Below are positions 43,506 through 52,036 of a stretch of DNA of 64,000 nucleotides, piece by piece (positions within the stretch are counted from its first letter, which is position 1; every line of letters starts with the position of its first letter). The notes under the pieces were generated by a model that saw nothing but the letters and a program-made list of their open reading frames with translations, made no database searches and was not told where the DNA came from. The stretch is taken from assembly GCA_003240735.1 (NCBI GenBank), contig QFNE01000002.1:1-64000 (forward strand), in the 5' to 3' direction. The translations under genes and the position numbers were made by a program. Source of the stretch: Paracoccus denitrificans. Lineage in GTDB: Bacteria > Pseudomonadota > Alphaproteobacteria > Rhodobacterales > Rhodobacteraceae.

Positions 43506-44522
43506 ATGATCCACAAGAATTGGGCCGAGCTCATTAAGCCGGCACAGCTTGACATCCGTTCCGGCGCCGACGCGTCGCGCGTGGCGACGCTGGTCGCCGA
43601 ACCGCTGGAGCGGGGCTTTGGCCTGACGCTCGGCAACGCGCTGCGTCGCGTTCTGATGAGCTCGCTGCAAGGCGGCGCCATCGTCAGCGTTCAGATCGAC
43701 AACGTCCTGCACGAGTTCTCCTCGGTCGCGGGCGTGCGCGAAGACGTGACGGACATCGTCCTGAACCTCAAGGGCGTCACGCTCAAGATGGATGCCGACA
43801 CGCCCAAGCGCCTGACCCTGACCGCCAAAGGTCCGGGCGAGGTGACGGCCGGTCAGATTTCCGAAACCGCCGGCATCACCATCCTGAACCGCGACCACGT
43901 CATCTGCCATCTGGATGACGGGGCAGAGCTGAACATGGAACTGACCGTTGCCAATGGCAAAGGTTACGTCGCCGCCGACAAGAACCGTCCGGAAGACGCC
44001 CCGATCGGTCTGATCCCGATCGATGCCATCTTCTCGCCGGTGAAACGCGTCAGCTATGAAGTCCAGCCGACCCGTGAAGGGCAGGTGCTGGACTATGACA
44101 AGTTGACGATGCGCATCGAAACCGACGGCAGCCTGACGCCTGAAGACGCCGTGGCCTACGCCGCGCGCATTCTGCAGGATCAACTGGCGGTCTTCGTGAA
44201 CTTCGAGGAGCCGGAATCAGCCAACCGCGACGCATCTGATGACGGGCTGGAGTTCGATCCGCGCCTGCTGAAGAAAGTCGACGAGCTGGAGCTGTCGGTC
44301 CGTTCGGCAAACTGCCTGAAGAACGACAACATCGTCTATATCGGCGACCTGATCCAGAAAACCGAAGCCGAGATGCTCCGCACCCCGAACTTCGGCCGCA
44401 AATCCTTGAACGAGATCAAGGAAGTGCTGTCGGGTATGGGTCTGCATCTGGGCATGGACGTCCAGGATTGGCCGCCGGAAAACATCGAAGATCTGGCCAA
44501 ACGTTTCGACGACCAGTTCTGA
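43506..44522 (+). CDS. rpoA: RNA polymerase alpha subunit
   Basis: A 338-residue alpha subunit. The N-terminal domain (about 1-235) that dimerises and holds beta and beta' shows ERGFGLTLGNALRRVLMSSLQGGAI, in parts. After a linker, the C-terminal domain (about 250-338) that binds UP elements and activators shows VDELELSVRSANCLKNDNI and the TPNFGRKSLNEIKEVL block. AATGGAGGCAATC precedes ATG 43506. rplQ follows after 133 bases with two hairpins between. Confidence 0.98.
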   Translation: MIHKNWAELIKPAQLDIRSGADASRVATLVAEPLERGFGLTLGNALRRVLMSSLQGGAIVSVQIDNVLHEFSSVAGVREDVTDIVLNLKGVTLKMDADTPKRLTLTAKGPGEVTAGQISETAGITILNRDHVICHLDDGAELNMELTVANGKGYVAADKNRPEDAPIGLIPIDAIFSPVKRVSYEVQPTREGQVLDYDKLTMRIETDGSLTPEDAVAYAARILQDQLAVFVNFEEPESANRDASDDGLEFDPRLLKKVDELELSVRSANCLKNDNIVYIGDLIQKTEAEMLRTPNFGRKSLNEIKEVLSGMGLHLGMDVQDWPPENIEDLAKRFDDQF

Positions 44523-44533
44523 TACCAATGTCT

Positions 44534-44558
44534 CGGGGGCGGCTTTGGGCGGCCCCCG
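44534..44558 (+). promoter_or_regulatory. Hairpin between rpoA and rplQ
   Basis: CGGGGGC (44534-44540) pairs with GCCCCCG (44552-44558) around an 11-base loop; only TTT follows. A second, weaker stem (near 44600-44624) lies before the rplQ binding site TAGGAG. These may set the rpoA-to-rplQ expression ratio. Confidence 0.4.
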
Positions 44559-44655
44559 TTTCACGCCGCAAGGCAGCTGGGCATTCCGCCCCAAGGAGAG
44601 CGGCCCCGAACGCAGGGGCTGCCGGACAAAGCAAAAGACGTCATAGGAGATCATC

Positions 44656-45084
44656 ATGCGTCACGCCCGCGGTTATCGCCGCCTGAACCGTACCCACGAA
44701 CACCGCAAAGCCCTTTGGGCGAACATGGCGGGTTCCTTGATCGAGCACGAGCAGATCAAGACGACCCTGCCGAAAGCCAAGGAACTGCGTCCGATCGTTG
44801 AAAAACTGATCACGCTGGCCAAACGCGGTGACCTGCATGCCCGTCGTCAGGCCGGTGCGCAGCTGAAACAGGACAAGCACGTCGCGCGCCTGTTCGAAAT
44901 CCTCGGGCCGCGCTACAAGGACCGTCAGGGTGGCTACATCCGCGTCCTGAAAGCCGGTTTCCGCTATGGCGACATGGCCCCGATGGCGATCATCGAATTC
45001 GTTGACCGCGATCCGTCCGCAAAAGGCGCGGCCGACCACGCCCGCACCGAGGCGGAACTCGACGCAGCACCAGTGATCGAGTGA
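44656..45084 (+). CDS. rplQ: 50S ribosomal protein L17
   Basis: A 142-residue L17 starting MRHARGYRRLNRTHEHRKAL, with the conserved NMAGSLIEHEQIKTTLPKAKELRP block and GFRYGDMAPMAIIEFVDR near the end, plus a short Ala/Asp/Glu tail. It is the last gene of the alpha operon. ATAGGAG precedes ATG 44656. A strong terminator follows. Confidence 0.97.
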   Translation: MRHARGYRRLNRTHEHRKALWANMAGSLIEHEQIKTTLPKAKELRPIVEKLITLAKRGDLHARRQAGAQLKQDKHVARLFEILGPRYKDRQGGYIRVLKAGFRYGDMAPMAIIEFVDRDPSAKGAADHARTEAELDAAPVIE

Positions 45085-45144
45085 TCACCGTTCTCGCGCG
45101 TTCGGGTCACTGATTCTCGGACGCAAGGCGGCAAAAATTTCTAT

Positions 45145-45180
45145 AAACGGCCCGTTCGGCAGAACGGGCCGTTTCGCTTT
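45145..45180 (+). terminator. Intrinsic terminator after rplQ
   Basis: AAACGGCCCGTTC (45145-45157) and GAACGGGCCGTTT (45162-45174) form a perfect 13-bp stem with a GGCA loop, followed by a T-rich run. It ends the alpha operon. Confidence 0.93.
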
Positions 45181-45217
45181 GGAAATTTGCACACCGTCAA
45201 AAATGCGCAATGCCAGC

Positions 45218-45230
45218 ATTCCTAGGGAAT
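45218..45230 (+). promoter_or_regulatory. 13-bp palindrome upstream of luxR (lux-box candidate)
   Basis: ATTCC-TAG-GGAAT is a perfect inverted repeat about 115 bases upstream of luxR. It is shorter than classical 18-20-bp lux boxes, so its role as a LuxR site is only a possibility. Confidence 0.35.
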
Positions 45231-45249
45231 TTGGTGATCACAGACCCCA

Positions 45250-45268
45250 CGTTAAGTTTTGCTTAACG
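45250..45268 (+). promoter_or_regulatory. Perfect CtrA-type box upstream of luxR
   Basis: TTAA-N7-TTAAC at 45252-45267 matches the CtrA consensus exactly, and extends to a 7-bp inverted repeat (CGTTAAG at 45250-45256, CTTAACG at 45262-45268). It ends about 77 bases before the luxR start, which suits direct activation by CtrA of the luxRI promoter. Confidence 0.65.
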
Positions 45269-45344
45269 GAAAACCACTTGCGCAGACTGGTCGCGTCACC
45301 GATTTTAACCATCATATTGGAAACGACAATCTGGCTAAATCGAC

Positions 45345-45956
45345 ATGGCAGTTCGCGCAGAAATGACCGCAGCCCGGGCAAAGCTCGCAAAGCTTTCGCC
45401 GGTCGGGTATTTCCTTGGCTTGCACATCCGGTTTGCCGCGCCGTTGATTCAGATCCAGACCTATTCGCCGGCGTGGATCGAACATTATGGCAGCAACGCC
45501 TATGCGCTGCGGGACCCGACCATTGCTTGGGGGTTTTCCGCGGTGGGGCAGGTGCGTTGGTCCGAACTGCCCATTCCCGACCCTTTTGGCATCATGCGCG
45601 ATGCCGCCGAATTCGGCATGCCCTACGGGCTGACCGTGTCGTTCGGCCCAATCAATTCGCGCACGATTTCCAGCTTTGCGCACCCGATGCGCGAATTCAC
45701 GGATGACGAGATCGTGACGATCTCGGCAATCGTACGACGGCTTCATGAGATCACAGAGCCGCCGGAGAGCCTGACGAAGGCTCAGCAAGAAGCTCTCCGG
45801 TGCATCGCGGAGGGCGACCGCCATGCAGCAGCGGCTGCCAAGCTCGGAATCACTGAAAGCGCCTTCAAGGCTCGTCTGATCTCGGCCCGGGAACGGCTGA
45901 TGGCGCGGACGACCGCAGAGGCGCTGCAGAGGGCCCGTGATTACCGCCTGCTGTAA
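45345..45956 (+). CDS. luxR: LuxR-family quorum-sensing regulator
   Basis: A 203-residue regulator. Residues about 20-135 form an autoinducer-binding domain with the expected ligand-pocket residues in order: Trp44, Tyr48, Asp57, Pro58, Trp72 and the GMPYG turn at 91-95. Residues about 142-203 are a LuxR-type helix-turn-helix (LTKAQQEALRCIAEGD then KLGITESAFKARL). It is short for the class (usual ~240), mainly at the N-terminus. No clear ribosome-binding site precedes ATG 45345; ATG 45363 is an alternative. luxI follows after 68 bases, so this is a cognate pair. Confidence 0.9.
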   Translation: MAVRAEMTAARAKLAKLSPVGYFLGLHIRFAAPLIQIQTYSPAWIEHYGSNAYALRDPTIAWGFSAVGQVRWSELPIPDPFGIMRDAAEFGMPYGLTVSFGPINSRTISSFAHPMREFTDDEIVTISAIVRRLHEITEPPESLTKAQQEALRCIAEGDRHAAAAAKLGITESAFKARLISARERLMARTTAEALQRARDYRLL

Positions 45957-46024
45957 GGCATCGCTCGGATAGAATAGCCGCGGTCGCGATCCCGGGGGGG
46001 CCCCTCAACCCCAGGAGAAGACCT

Positions 46025-46615
46025 ATGCAAACCACCACCCTGTCCTTCAGCAACATCCACCACCACGGAGAGCTGTTTGCCAACCTTTTTCGCGCAAGAC
46101 GCGAGAGCTTTATCATCCGAAACAACTGGGACTTGCCCCAAGAGGAGGGGATGGAGTTCGACCAGTACGACACCCCGCAAAGCCGCTGGGTCGCCATCCA
46201 CGAACGCGGTGAAGTTCTGGCAGGCGTCCGCCTGACACCGACCACGGCCCGGTGTGGTATCTACAGCTATATGATCCGGGACGCTCAGCTGGGCATTCTG
46301 GGCGGGGATATCCCGCAGGACCTTCTGTACGGTGAAGCGCCCGTCGCGCCCACGACGTGGGAATGTACGCGCGTCTTTGTGTCGGACGGCGTGCCGATGG
46401 CCCTGCGGCGCGAGGTGCGCAACGCGATGATCGGGGCGATGTGCAAATCGGCCCGTGACTGCGGGGCGAACAAGCTGATCACCATGACCAACTCGATCTG
46501 GCCGCGTTGGGCCGGTCGGTGCGGTCTCGAAATCGAGCCGGTCGGGCGCCGCATGCGTTTCGCCGACGGCGAATTCCAGTGCGTGCTGATCAATCTGGCC
46601 ACCAAGCTGCACTGA
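46025..46615 (+). CDS. luxI: Acyl-homoserine-lactone synthase, LuxI family
   Basis: A 196-residue LuxI-type synthase that makes N-acyl-homoserine lactone from S-adenosylmethionine and an acyl carrier. The family's conserved residues are present at the expected places: Arg25/26, Phe29, Trp35, Asp46, Asp49, Arg69, Glu113 and Arg116. The acyl chain length cannot be told by eye. CAGGAGAAG lies upstream of ATG 46025. It pairs with the luxR just before it. The ahcY product elsewhere in the window recycles the SAM by-product pathway in general, not specifically this reaction. Confidence 0.95.
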   Translation: MQTTTLSFSNIHHHGELFANLFRARRESFIIRNNWDLPQEEGMEFDQYDTPQSRWVAIHERGEVLAGVRLTPTTARCGIYSYMIRDAQLGILGGDIPQDLLYGEAPVAPTTWECTRVFVSDGVPMALRREVRNAMIGAMCKSARDCGANKLITMTNSIWPRWAGRCGLEIEPVGRRMRFADGEFQCVLINLATKLH

Positions 46616-46704
46616 TTTGGTGCCGTGGCGCCCCTGCTAGGGGGTGAAAACATCGTCCGGGCGGCATAAATCTGCCCGGACGCACTTTGCCGAGCCATTT
46701 GCCT

Positions 46705-48021
46705 ATGCCCGATCTTTTCGACAGCCCTGCCGACGCGACGCTGAACGCGTCCGATGCGCCACGCCCCTTGGCCGACCGCATCCGTCCGCGCGCGCTGTCC
46801 GACGTCATCGGGCAGGAAGAGATCCTTGGCCCCGAAGGTCCGTTGGGCGCGATGCTGGGGGCCGGCAGTCTGGGATCGTTGATCCTTTGGGGACCGCCCG
46901 GCGTCGGCAAGACGACCATCGCGCGGCTTCTGGCCAACGAAACCGACCGCGCCTTCGTCCAGATCTCGGCAATCTTTTCGGGCGTCCCGGAACTGCGCAA
47001 GGTCTTTGAGGCCGCCAAGCTGCGTCGCACGCAGGGGCGGGGGACTTTGCTGTTCGTTGACGAAATCCACCGCTTCAACAAAGCCCAGCAGGACAGCTTT
47101 CTGCCCCATATGGAGGACGGGACGATCCTTCTGGTCGGGGCCACGACCGAAAACCCGTCATTCGAACTGAACGCCGCCGTCCTGTCACGCGCGCAGGTCG
47201 TTGTGCTGAAGCGCCTCGATCTGACCGATCTGGAGCGGTTGGCCCAGCGCGCCGAATCCGAACTGGGCCGCAAGCTGCCCCTGACGGCTGAGGCGCGGGA
47301 TGCGCTGCTGGAAATGGCCGACGGGGACGGGCGCGCGCTTCTGAACCTGATCGAACAGATCATGGCATGGAAGGTCGGCGCACCCCTGGCGTCCCCGGCG
47401 CTGGCGCAACGGTTGATGCGTCGGGCGATCAACTATGACAAATCCGGGGACGAACATTACAACCTGATTTCGGCCCTGCATAAGTCGGTGCGCGGCTCGG
47501 ACCCCGATGCGGCGCTGTATTGGCTCGCCCGCATGCTGGAGGGTGGCGAAGACCCTCGCTATCTCGCGCGCCGACTGACGCGGATGGCGATCGAGGATAT
47601 CGGTCTGGCCGATCCCGCAGCACAGCGGCACTGTCTGGATGCATGGGCCTTGTATGAGCGTCTGGGCAGTCCGGAAGGTGAACTGGCGCTGGGGCAGGCG
47701 GTGATCTATCTCGCGCTCGCGCCGAAATCGAATGCGGGCTATGTGGCGTACAAGGCCGCCCGGGAACAGGCGCGCAAGACCGGCAGCCTGATGCCGCCCG
47801 CACATATCCTGAACGCGCCGACCAGCCTGATGAAAGATCAGGGCTATGGCGCGGGATATGCGTATGACCATGACGCCGAAGACGGGTTTTCGGGACAGAA
47901 CTACTTCCCCGACGGCATGAAGCGTCCGGTTCTGTATCAACCCGTGGAACGCGGATTCGAGCGGGAATTGAAAAAGCGTCTGGATTGGTTCGTCAGCCAG
48001 CGTCTGAAGCGGGGCGGTTGA
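46705..48021 (+). CDS. rarA: Replication-associated recombination protein RarA (MgsA-type AAA ATPase)
   Basis: A 438-residue AAA+ ATPase related to clamp loaders that acts at stalled replication forks. Motifs are PLADRIRPRALSDVIGQEEI, the Walker A GPPGVGKTT near residue 69, Walker B LLFVDEIHRFNKAQQD, sensor ATTENPSFELNAAVLSRAQV (in part) and the C-terminal MgsA block YDHDAEDGFSGQNYFPDGM. I chose ATG 46705; an in-frame TTG at 46687 adds six residues. It begins an apparent run of housekeeping genes with crcB and the next three. Confidence 0.95.
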   Translation: MPDLFDSPADATLNASDAPRPLADRIRPRALSDVIGQEEILGPEGPLGAMLGAGSLGSLILWGPPGVGKTTIARLLANETDRAFVQISAIFSGVPELRKVFEAAKLRRTQGRGTLLFVDEIHRFNKAQQDSFLPHMEDGTILLVGATTENPSFELNAAVLSRAQVVVLKRLDLTDLERLAQRAESELGRKLPLTAEARDALLEMADGDGRALLNLIEQIMAWKVGAPLASPALAQRLMRRAINYDKSGDEHYNLISALHKSVRGSDPDAALYWLARMLEGGEDPRYLARRLTRMAIEDIGLADPAAQRHCLDAWALYERLGSPEGELALGQAVIYLALAPKSNAGYVAYKAAREQARKTGSLMPPAHILNAPTSLMKDQGYGAGYAYDHDAEDGFSGQNYFPDGMKRPVLYQPVERGFERELKKRLDWFVSQRLKRGG

Positions 48022-48052
48022 CTTTGGCCACCCACACCCACAGGGAAGCCCC

Positions 48053-48427
48053 ATGATACATCCAGCCATTCAGGTCGCCGTAGGCGGCGGCATCGGGGCA
48101 GTTGCGCGGTACGGCGTCAACGTCGCGGCGCTTCGGGTCTTCGGCTCGGGCTTTCCGGTGGCGACGCTTCTGGTGAACGTCATCGGGTCGTTCGTGATGG
48201 GCGTTCTGGTCACGGTGCTGGCCGATCGGGGGGCGAACCACTTGGCGCCCCTGCTGATGACCGGGGTGCTGGGTGGCTTCACGACGTTTTCTGCGTTTTC
48301 GCTGGATACGGTGTCGCTTTGGACGCGCGGGGCGCACGGGATCGCGGCGGTCTATGTCGTGGCCAGCGTTGCGCTGTCCTTGGCCGCTCTGGTGGCTGGC
48401 ATCGCTGCTGCGCGCGCAGTTGCATAA
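48053..48427 (+). CDS. crcB: Fluoride channel CrcB/Fluc
   Basis: A 124-residue four-helix membrane protein that exports fluoride as a dual-topology dimer. Diagnostic blocks are GGGIGAVARYGVN near the start, LLVNVIGSFVMGVL in helix 2 and the TGVLGGFTTFSAFSLDTVSL segment of helix 3 with the Phe-box and sodium-site residues. CAGGGA precedes ATG 48053. No fluoride riboswitch is obvious in the 31-base gap. rluC-like follows 15 bases after its stop. Confidence 0.96.
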   Translation: MIHPAIQVAVGGGIGAVARYGVNVAALRVFGSGFPVATLLVNVIGSFVMGVLVTVLADRGANHLAPLLMTGVLGGFTTFSAFSLDTVSLWTRGAHGIAAVYVVASVALSLAALVAGIAAARAVA

Positions 48428-48442
48428 AGGGGCTTTGGGCAA

Positions 48443-49483
48443 ATGAGCGGCGTTCAGAACATTACACTTCCCGATGACGTGACGGATCAGCGACTGGACC
48501 GGTGGCTGCGCAAGCAGTTTCCGCAGTTGAACCAGATCGCCATCGAAAAGCTGTGCCGCACCGGCCAGCTGCGCATCGACGGCGGCCGCGTCAAGCCCGC
48601 CACCCGGCTTGAGGCCGGCCAGCAGATGCGCCTGCCGCCCTTGCCCGACAGCGCACCGGTGCGCGACGACAAACCCCAGATCCGCGAAACCGACGCCGAA
48701 ATGATCCAGTCGGCGGTGCTGTGGAAAGATGAACACATCATCGCCCTGAACAAACCGCCCGGCCTGCCGTCGCAGGGCGGGTCGGGGCAGGGCGACCGCC
48801 ACGTCGACGGTTTGGCCGAGGCGTTGAAGTTCGGCTACAAGGACCGGCCGAAGCTGGTTCATCGGCTGGACAAGGACACATCGGGCGTTCTGCTGCTGGC
48901 CCGCACCGATCGGATTGCACGCGCCCTGTCGGAGGCGTTTCGTGCCCGGACCACCCGCAAGATATATTGGGCGGCGGTCGCGGGCGTTCCCAGTCCACGG
49001 ATGGGCACTGTCCGCTTTGGTCTGGTCAAGGCCCCCGGCCACGGTCGCGGCGGCGAGGGGGAGCGGATGGTCTGCATCCACCCCGCCAAGATCGACGAGG
49101 TCGAAGGCGCCAAGCGCGCGACGACGGACTATGCCCTGCTGGACAGTCTGGGGTCACGCGTCAGCTGGGCGGCGCTGGTGCCGGTGACTGGCCGCACCCA
49201 TCAGCTGCGGGCGCATATGGCGGAACTCGGGCACCCCATCATCGGCGACGGGAAATACGGCGGCTCGGGGCAGGAGAATCTGGGCGATGGCTGGGGTGCA
49301 CAGCTGGGCGGGGAGATCAGCCGCAAGCTGCACCTGCATGCGCGCAGCATCAGCTTTGACCATCCGATCACCAAGAAGCGCATCACCCTGACCGCGCCGT
49401 TGCCCGAACATATGGAGCGGACGTGGAAGACATTCGGTTGGTCCGAACACGACGTGCCCGCAGACCCGTTCGAGGACGCATGA
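48443..49483 (+). CDS. rluC: RluA-family 23S rRNA pseudouridine synthase
   Basis: A 346-residue enzyme with an N-terminal S4 RNA-binding domain (RLDRWLRKQFPQLNQIAIEKL, about 12-70) and a C-terminal RluA catalytic domain with the catalytic Asp in HRLDKDTSGVLLLAR (near residue 140) and the block PVTGRTHQLRAHMAELGHPI (in part). Architecture and length fit RluC, which modifies 23S rRNA helix positions; RluD is an alternative. Its stop overlaps the HAD phosphatase start (ATGA). Confidence 0.85.
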   Translation: MSGVQNITLPDDVTDQRLDRWLRKQFPQLNQIAIEKLCRTGQLRIDGGRVKPATRLEAGQQMRLPPLPDSAPVRDDKPQIRETDAEMIQSAVLWKDEHIIALNKPPGLPSQGGSGQGDRHVDGLAEALKFGYKDRPKLVHRLDKDTSGVLLLARTDRIARALSEAFRARTTRKIYWAAVAGVPSPRMGTVRFGLVKAPGHGRGGEGERMVCIHPAKIDEVEGAKRATTDYALLDSLGSRVSWAALVPVTGRTHQLRAHMAELGHPIIGDGKYGGSGQENLGDGWGAQLGGEISRKLHLHARSISFDHPITKKRITLTAPLPEHMERTWKTFGWSEHDVPADPFEDA

Positions 49484-50136
49484 AGCTTGTCATTTTCGAC
49501 GTCGACGGCACGCTTGTCGACAGCCAGGACGTGATCTTTTCGGCGATGTCATCGGGCATCGAACAGGCGGGCCTGCCGCCGATGTCCCGGCAAGAGGTGC
49601 TGTCGATCGTCGGCCTATCACTGCCCGTCGCGGTCAAAACCCTGTTGCCCCACGCGCCCGAAACGACTCGACAGTCCGTGGTCGACGGCTACCGCACCGA
49701 TTTTCAGGCCGCAAAGGGGCGTGTCGGGGCGCCGCTGTTCCCCGGCATCCGCGATCTGCTGCAGCATCTGTCGCGTCGCGATGATCTGATTCTGGGAATC
49801 GCGACCGGCAAGTCGCGCCGTGGGCTGGATGCCATGCTGGAAAGCCAGGACCTGGCCAGGTTCTTCACGACCATCCAGTGCGCCGACGGGCATCCGTCCA
49901 AGCCCAATCCCGAGATGCTGTTTTCCGCCGCCCGTGACGTGGGGATCGACCCGGCGAACGCGGTGATGATCGGCGATACGACCTTTGACATGACGATGGC
50001 TGTCAATGCCGGGATGACAGGCATCGGCGTCTCGTGGGGCTATCACCCGGTGGACACGCTGCGTGATGCGGGCGCCGTCGGCATCGCCGATACGGTGCCC
50101 GAACTTCGCATCCTGATCGAAAGTTGGGCAGCATGA
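49480..50136 (+). CDS. HAD-family hydrolase, phosphoglycolate-phosphatase-like
   Basis: A 218-residue HAD phosphatase: motif I FDVDGTLVDSQ (nucleophile Asp at residue 7), motif II ATGKS, a cap domain, motif III Lys in SKPNPEM, and motif IV MIGDTTFDM. It most resembles Gph-type phosphoglycolate phosphatases, but the substrate cannot be fixed by eye. ATG 49480 overlaps the preceding stop, and its own stop overlaps the ATP12 gene start, so three genes are translationally coupled. Confidence 0.85.
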   Translation: MKLVIFDVDGTLVDSQDVIFSAMSSGIEQAGLPPMSRQEVLSIVGLSLPVAVKTLLPHAPETTRQSVVDGYRTDFQAAKGRVGAPLFPGIRDLLQHLSRRDDLILGIATGKSRRGLDAMLESQDLARFFTTIQCADGHPSKPNPEMLFSAARDVGIDPANAVMIGDTTFDMTMAVNAGMTGIGVSWGYHPVDTLRDAGAVGIADTVPELRILIESWAA

Positions 50137-50846
50137 CAGAATGGAAAGCAAAGCGGTTCTGGACGCACGCCGATGTCGAACCGGCCGGTGACGGTTGGCA
50201 GGTCGTTCTGGACGGCAAGCCGGTGCGCACGCCGGGCAAGCATCCCCTGATCCTGCCGACCCAGGCCTTGGCGCGTGCCATTGCCGCTGAATGGGACGCG
50301 CAAAGCGACGTGATCGACCCCACATCCATGCCGCTGACGCGGTCCGCGAATTCGGCGATTGAGAAGGTCACACCGCAGTTCGACGCCGTGGCCGAGATGT
50401 TGGGTGATTACGGTGGCACCGACCTTCTCAGCTATCGCGCAGTCGAACCGGACAGCCTGTCGCAGGCACAGGCCGATGCGTGGGATCCCTTGCTGGATTG
50501 GGCGCACAGCCAACACGGCGCCCGCCTGACGACGACGAAGGGGGTGATTCCCGTGGCGCAGGACGACGCGGCTCAGGCGCGTCTGCTGGCGCGGATCAAG
50601 GCACTGGACCCATGGGGTGTGACGGCGCTGCATGACCTTGTGACGTTGCCCGGATCGCTGATCCTTGGGCTGGCGGTGCTGGACGGTCGGTTAAGCGCGG
50701 ATGAGGCATTCGCCCTGTCGCGCATCGACGAAGATTATCAGGCCGCCCAATGGGGCGAGGACGAAGAGGCGGCCGACGCCGCCGCCCGCCGCCTTGAGGC
50801 GATGCGCGACGCCGAGCGTTTCTGGCGTCTGTCGCGCCGCACCTGA
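50133..50846 (+). CDS. ATP12-family F1-ATPase assembly chaperone
   Basis: A 237-residue protein of the ATP12 family, which in mitochondria chaperones the F1 alpha subunit; alphaproteobacterial copies are common. Matching blocks are KRFWTHADVEPAGDGWQVVLDGKPVRTPGK (in parts) at the N-terminus, SMPLTRSANSAIEKV, and the C-terminal AQWGEDEEAADAAARRLEAM with RFW after it. ATG 50133 overlaps the HAD stop. No ATP synthase genes are in the window. Confidence 0.88.
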   Translation: MTEWKAKRFWTHADVEPAGDGWQVVLDGKPVRTPGKHPLILPTQALARAIAAEWDAQSDVIDPTSMPLTRSANSAIEKVTPQFDAVAEMLGDYGGTDLLSYRAVEPDSLSQAQADAWDPLLDWAHSQHGARLTTTKGVIPVAQDDAAQARLLARIKALDPWGVTALHDLVTLPGSLILGLAVLDGRLSADEAFALSRIDEDYQAAQWGEDEEAADAAARRLEAMRDAERFWRLSRRT

Positions 50847-50861
50847 AATTTCGAATCCCGG

Positions 50862-50889
50862 TTGACGCATCGGTATGTATCGGCACAAT
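50862..50889 (+). promoter_or_regulatory. Candidate promoter of the amino-acid transporter operon
   Basis: TTGACG (50862-50867) and CACAAT (50884-50889) separated by 16 bases; transcription would begin near 50896, giving a ~100-base leader before bztA. Confidence 0.5.
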
Positions 50890-50995
50890 GCCGCATATCG
50901 GGGCTGCGCATTGTCATGCCTCGACAAAGATCCAGGCTGATCAACAGCCAGAAACCGGAATGCCGCGCACGGCCCGGTCCAACAGAGGGTAATAC

Positions 50996-52024
50996 ATGAC
51001 GATCAAGACAGTCTTCCTGTGCACTGCCGCCGTCACCGCGCTGGCCGCTACGTCAGCCATGGCCGCCGAAGGCGACACGCTGCGTCAGGTCAAAGAGCGC
51101 GGTGTTCTGAACTGCGGCGTGAACCCCGGTCTCGTGGGCTTTGCCGCGCCGGATGCAAACGGCAACTGGGCAGGCTTCGACGTTGCGCTGTGCAAGGCGG
51201 TCGCCGCAGCAGTGCTGGGCGATCCGGCCAAGGTGAAATACATCCCGACCACCGGTCAGACCCGCTTTACGGCGCTTGCGTCGGGCGAAGTCGATATGCT
51301 GGCACGCAACTCGACCTATACCTTCCAGCGCGACACCGACCTGAAACTCGATTTCCCGGGGGTCAACTACTATGACGGTCAGGGCTTCATGGTCCGCAAG
51401 GATCTGGGCGTCAGCAGCGCCAAGGAACTGGACGGCGCCACCATCTGCATCCAGACCGGCACCTCGACCGAGCTGAACCTTGCCGACTGGTTCAAGGCCA
51501 ACAACCTGACCTATCAGCCGGTCAACATCGATTCGAACTCGGAAGGTGAACAGCAGTATCTGGCGGGTGCGTGTGACGCCTACACCACCGATGCATCGGG
51601 CCTTGCTGCAACCCGCGCGGCGTTCGCCGACCCGGAAAACCACATCATCCTGCCCGAGATCATCTCCAAAGAGCCGCTTGGACCGGCAGTTCGCCACGGC
51701 GACAACAATTGGGGCGACATCGTCCGCTGGACGCTGTTTGCACTGGTTTCGGCCGAAGAATACGGCGTGACCTCGGCCAACATCGAAGAGCTGTCGAAGT
51801 CGTCGACCAACCCGGACGTCCAGCGGATGCTGGGCACCAGCGAGGACTACGGCAAGATGCTGGGTCTGGACAAAGACTGGGCCAAACGCGCCATCGCCGC
51901 GTCGGGCAACTATGGCGAGATCTTTGCGGCCAACATCGGCGAACAGACCCCCATTGCGCTGGCCCGCGGCCTGAACGCGCAGTGGACACAGGGCGGCCTG
52001 ATGTACGCGATGCCCTTCCGCTGA
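50996..52024 (+). CDS. bztA: Amino-acid ABC transporter periplasmic binding protein (BztA/AapJ type)
   Basis: A 342-residue secreted binding protein: signal peptide to about residue 22 (ending TSAMAAEG), then a solute-binding family 3 fold with VKERGVLNCGVNPGLVGFAAPDANG and the ligand-loop region LARNSTYTFQRD. This class binds glutamate, glutamine, aspartate and asparagine (Bzt of Rhodobacter) or general L-amino acids (Aap of Rhizobium). GAGGGTAA precedes ATG 50996. It is the first gene of the four-gene transporter operon, separated from the permeases by a perfect stem-loop. Confidence 0.93.
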   Translation: MTIKTVFLCTAAVTALAATSAMAAEGDTLRQVKERGVLNCGVNPGLVGFAAPDANGNWAGFDVALCKAVAAAVLGDPAKVKYIPTTGQTRFTALASGEVDMLARNSTYTFQRDTDLKLDFPGVNYYDGQGFMVRKDLGVSSAKELDGATICIQTGTSTELNLADWFKANNLTYQPVNIDSNSEGEQQYLAGACDAYTTDASGLAATRAAFADPENHIILPEIISKEPLGPAVRHGDNNWGDIVRWTLFALVSAEEYGVTSANIEELSKSSTNPDVQRMLGTSEDYGKMLGLDKDWAKRAIAASGNYGEIFAANIGEQTPIALARGLNAQWTQGGLMYAMPFR

Positions 52025-52036
52025 TCTGACCATCCC

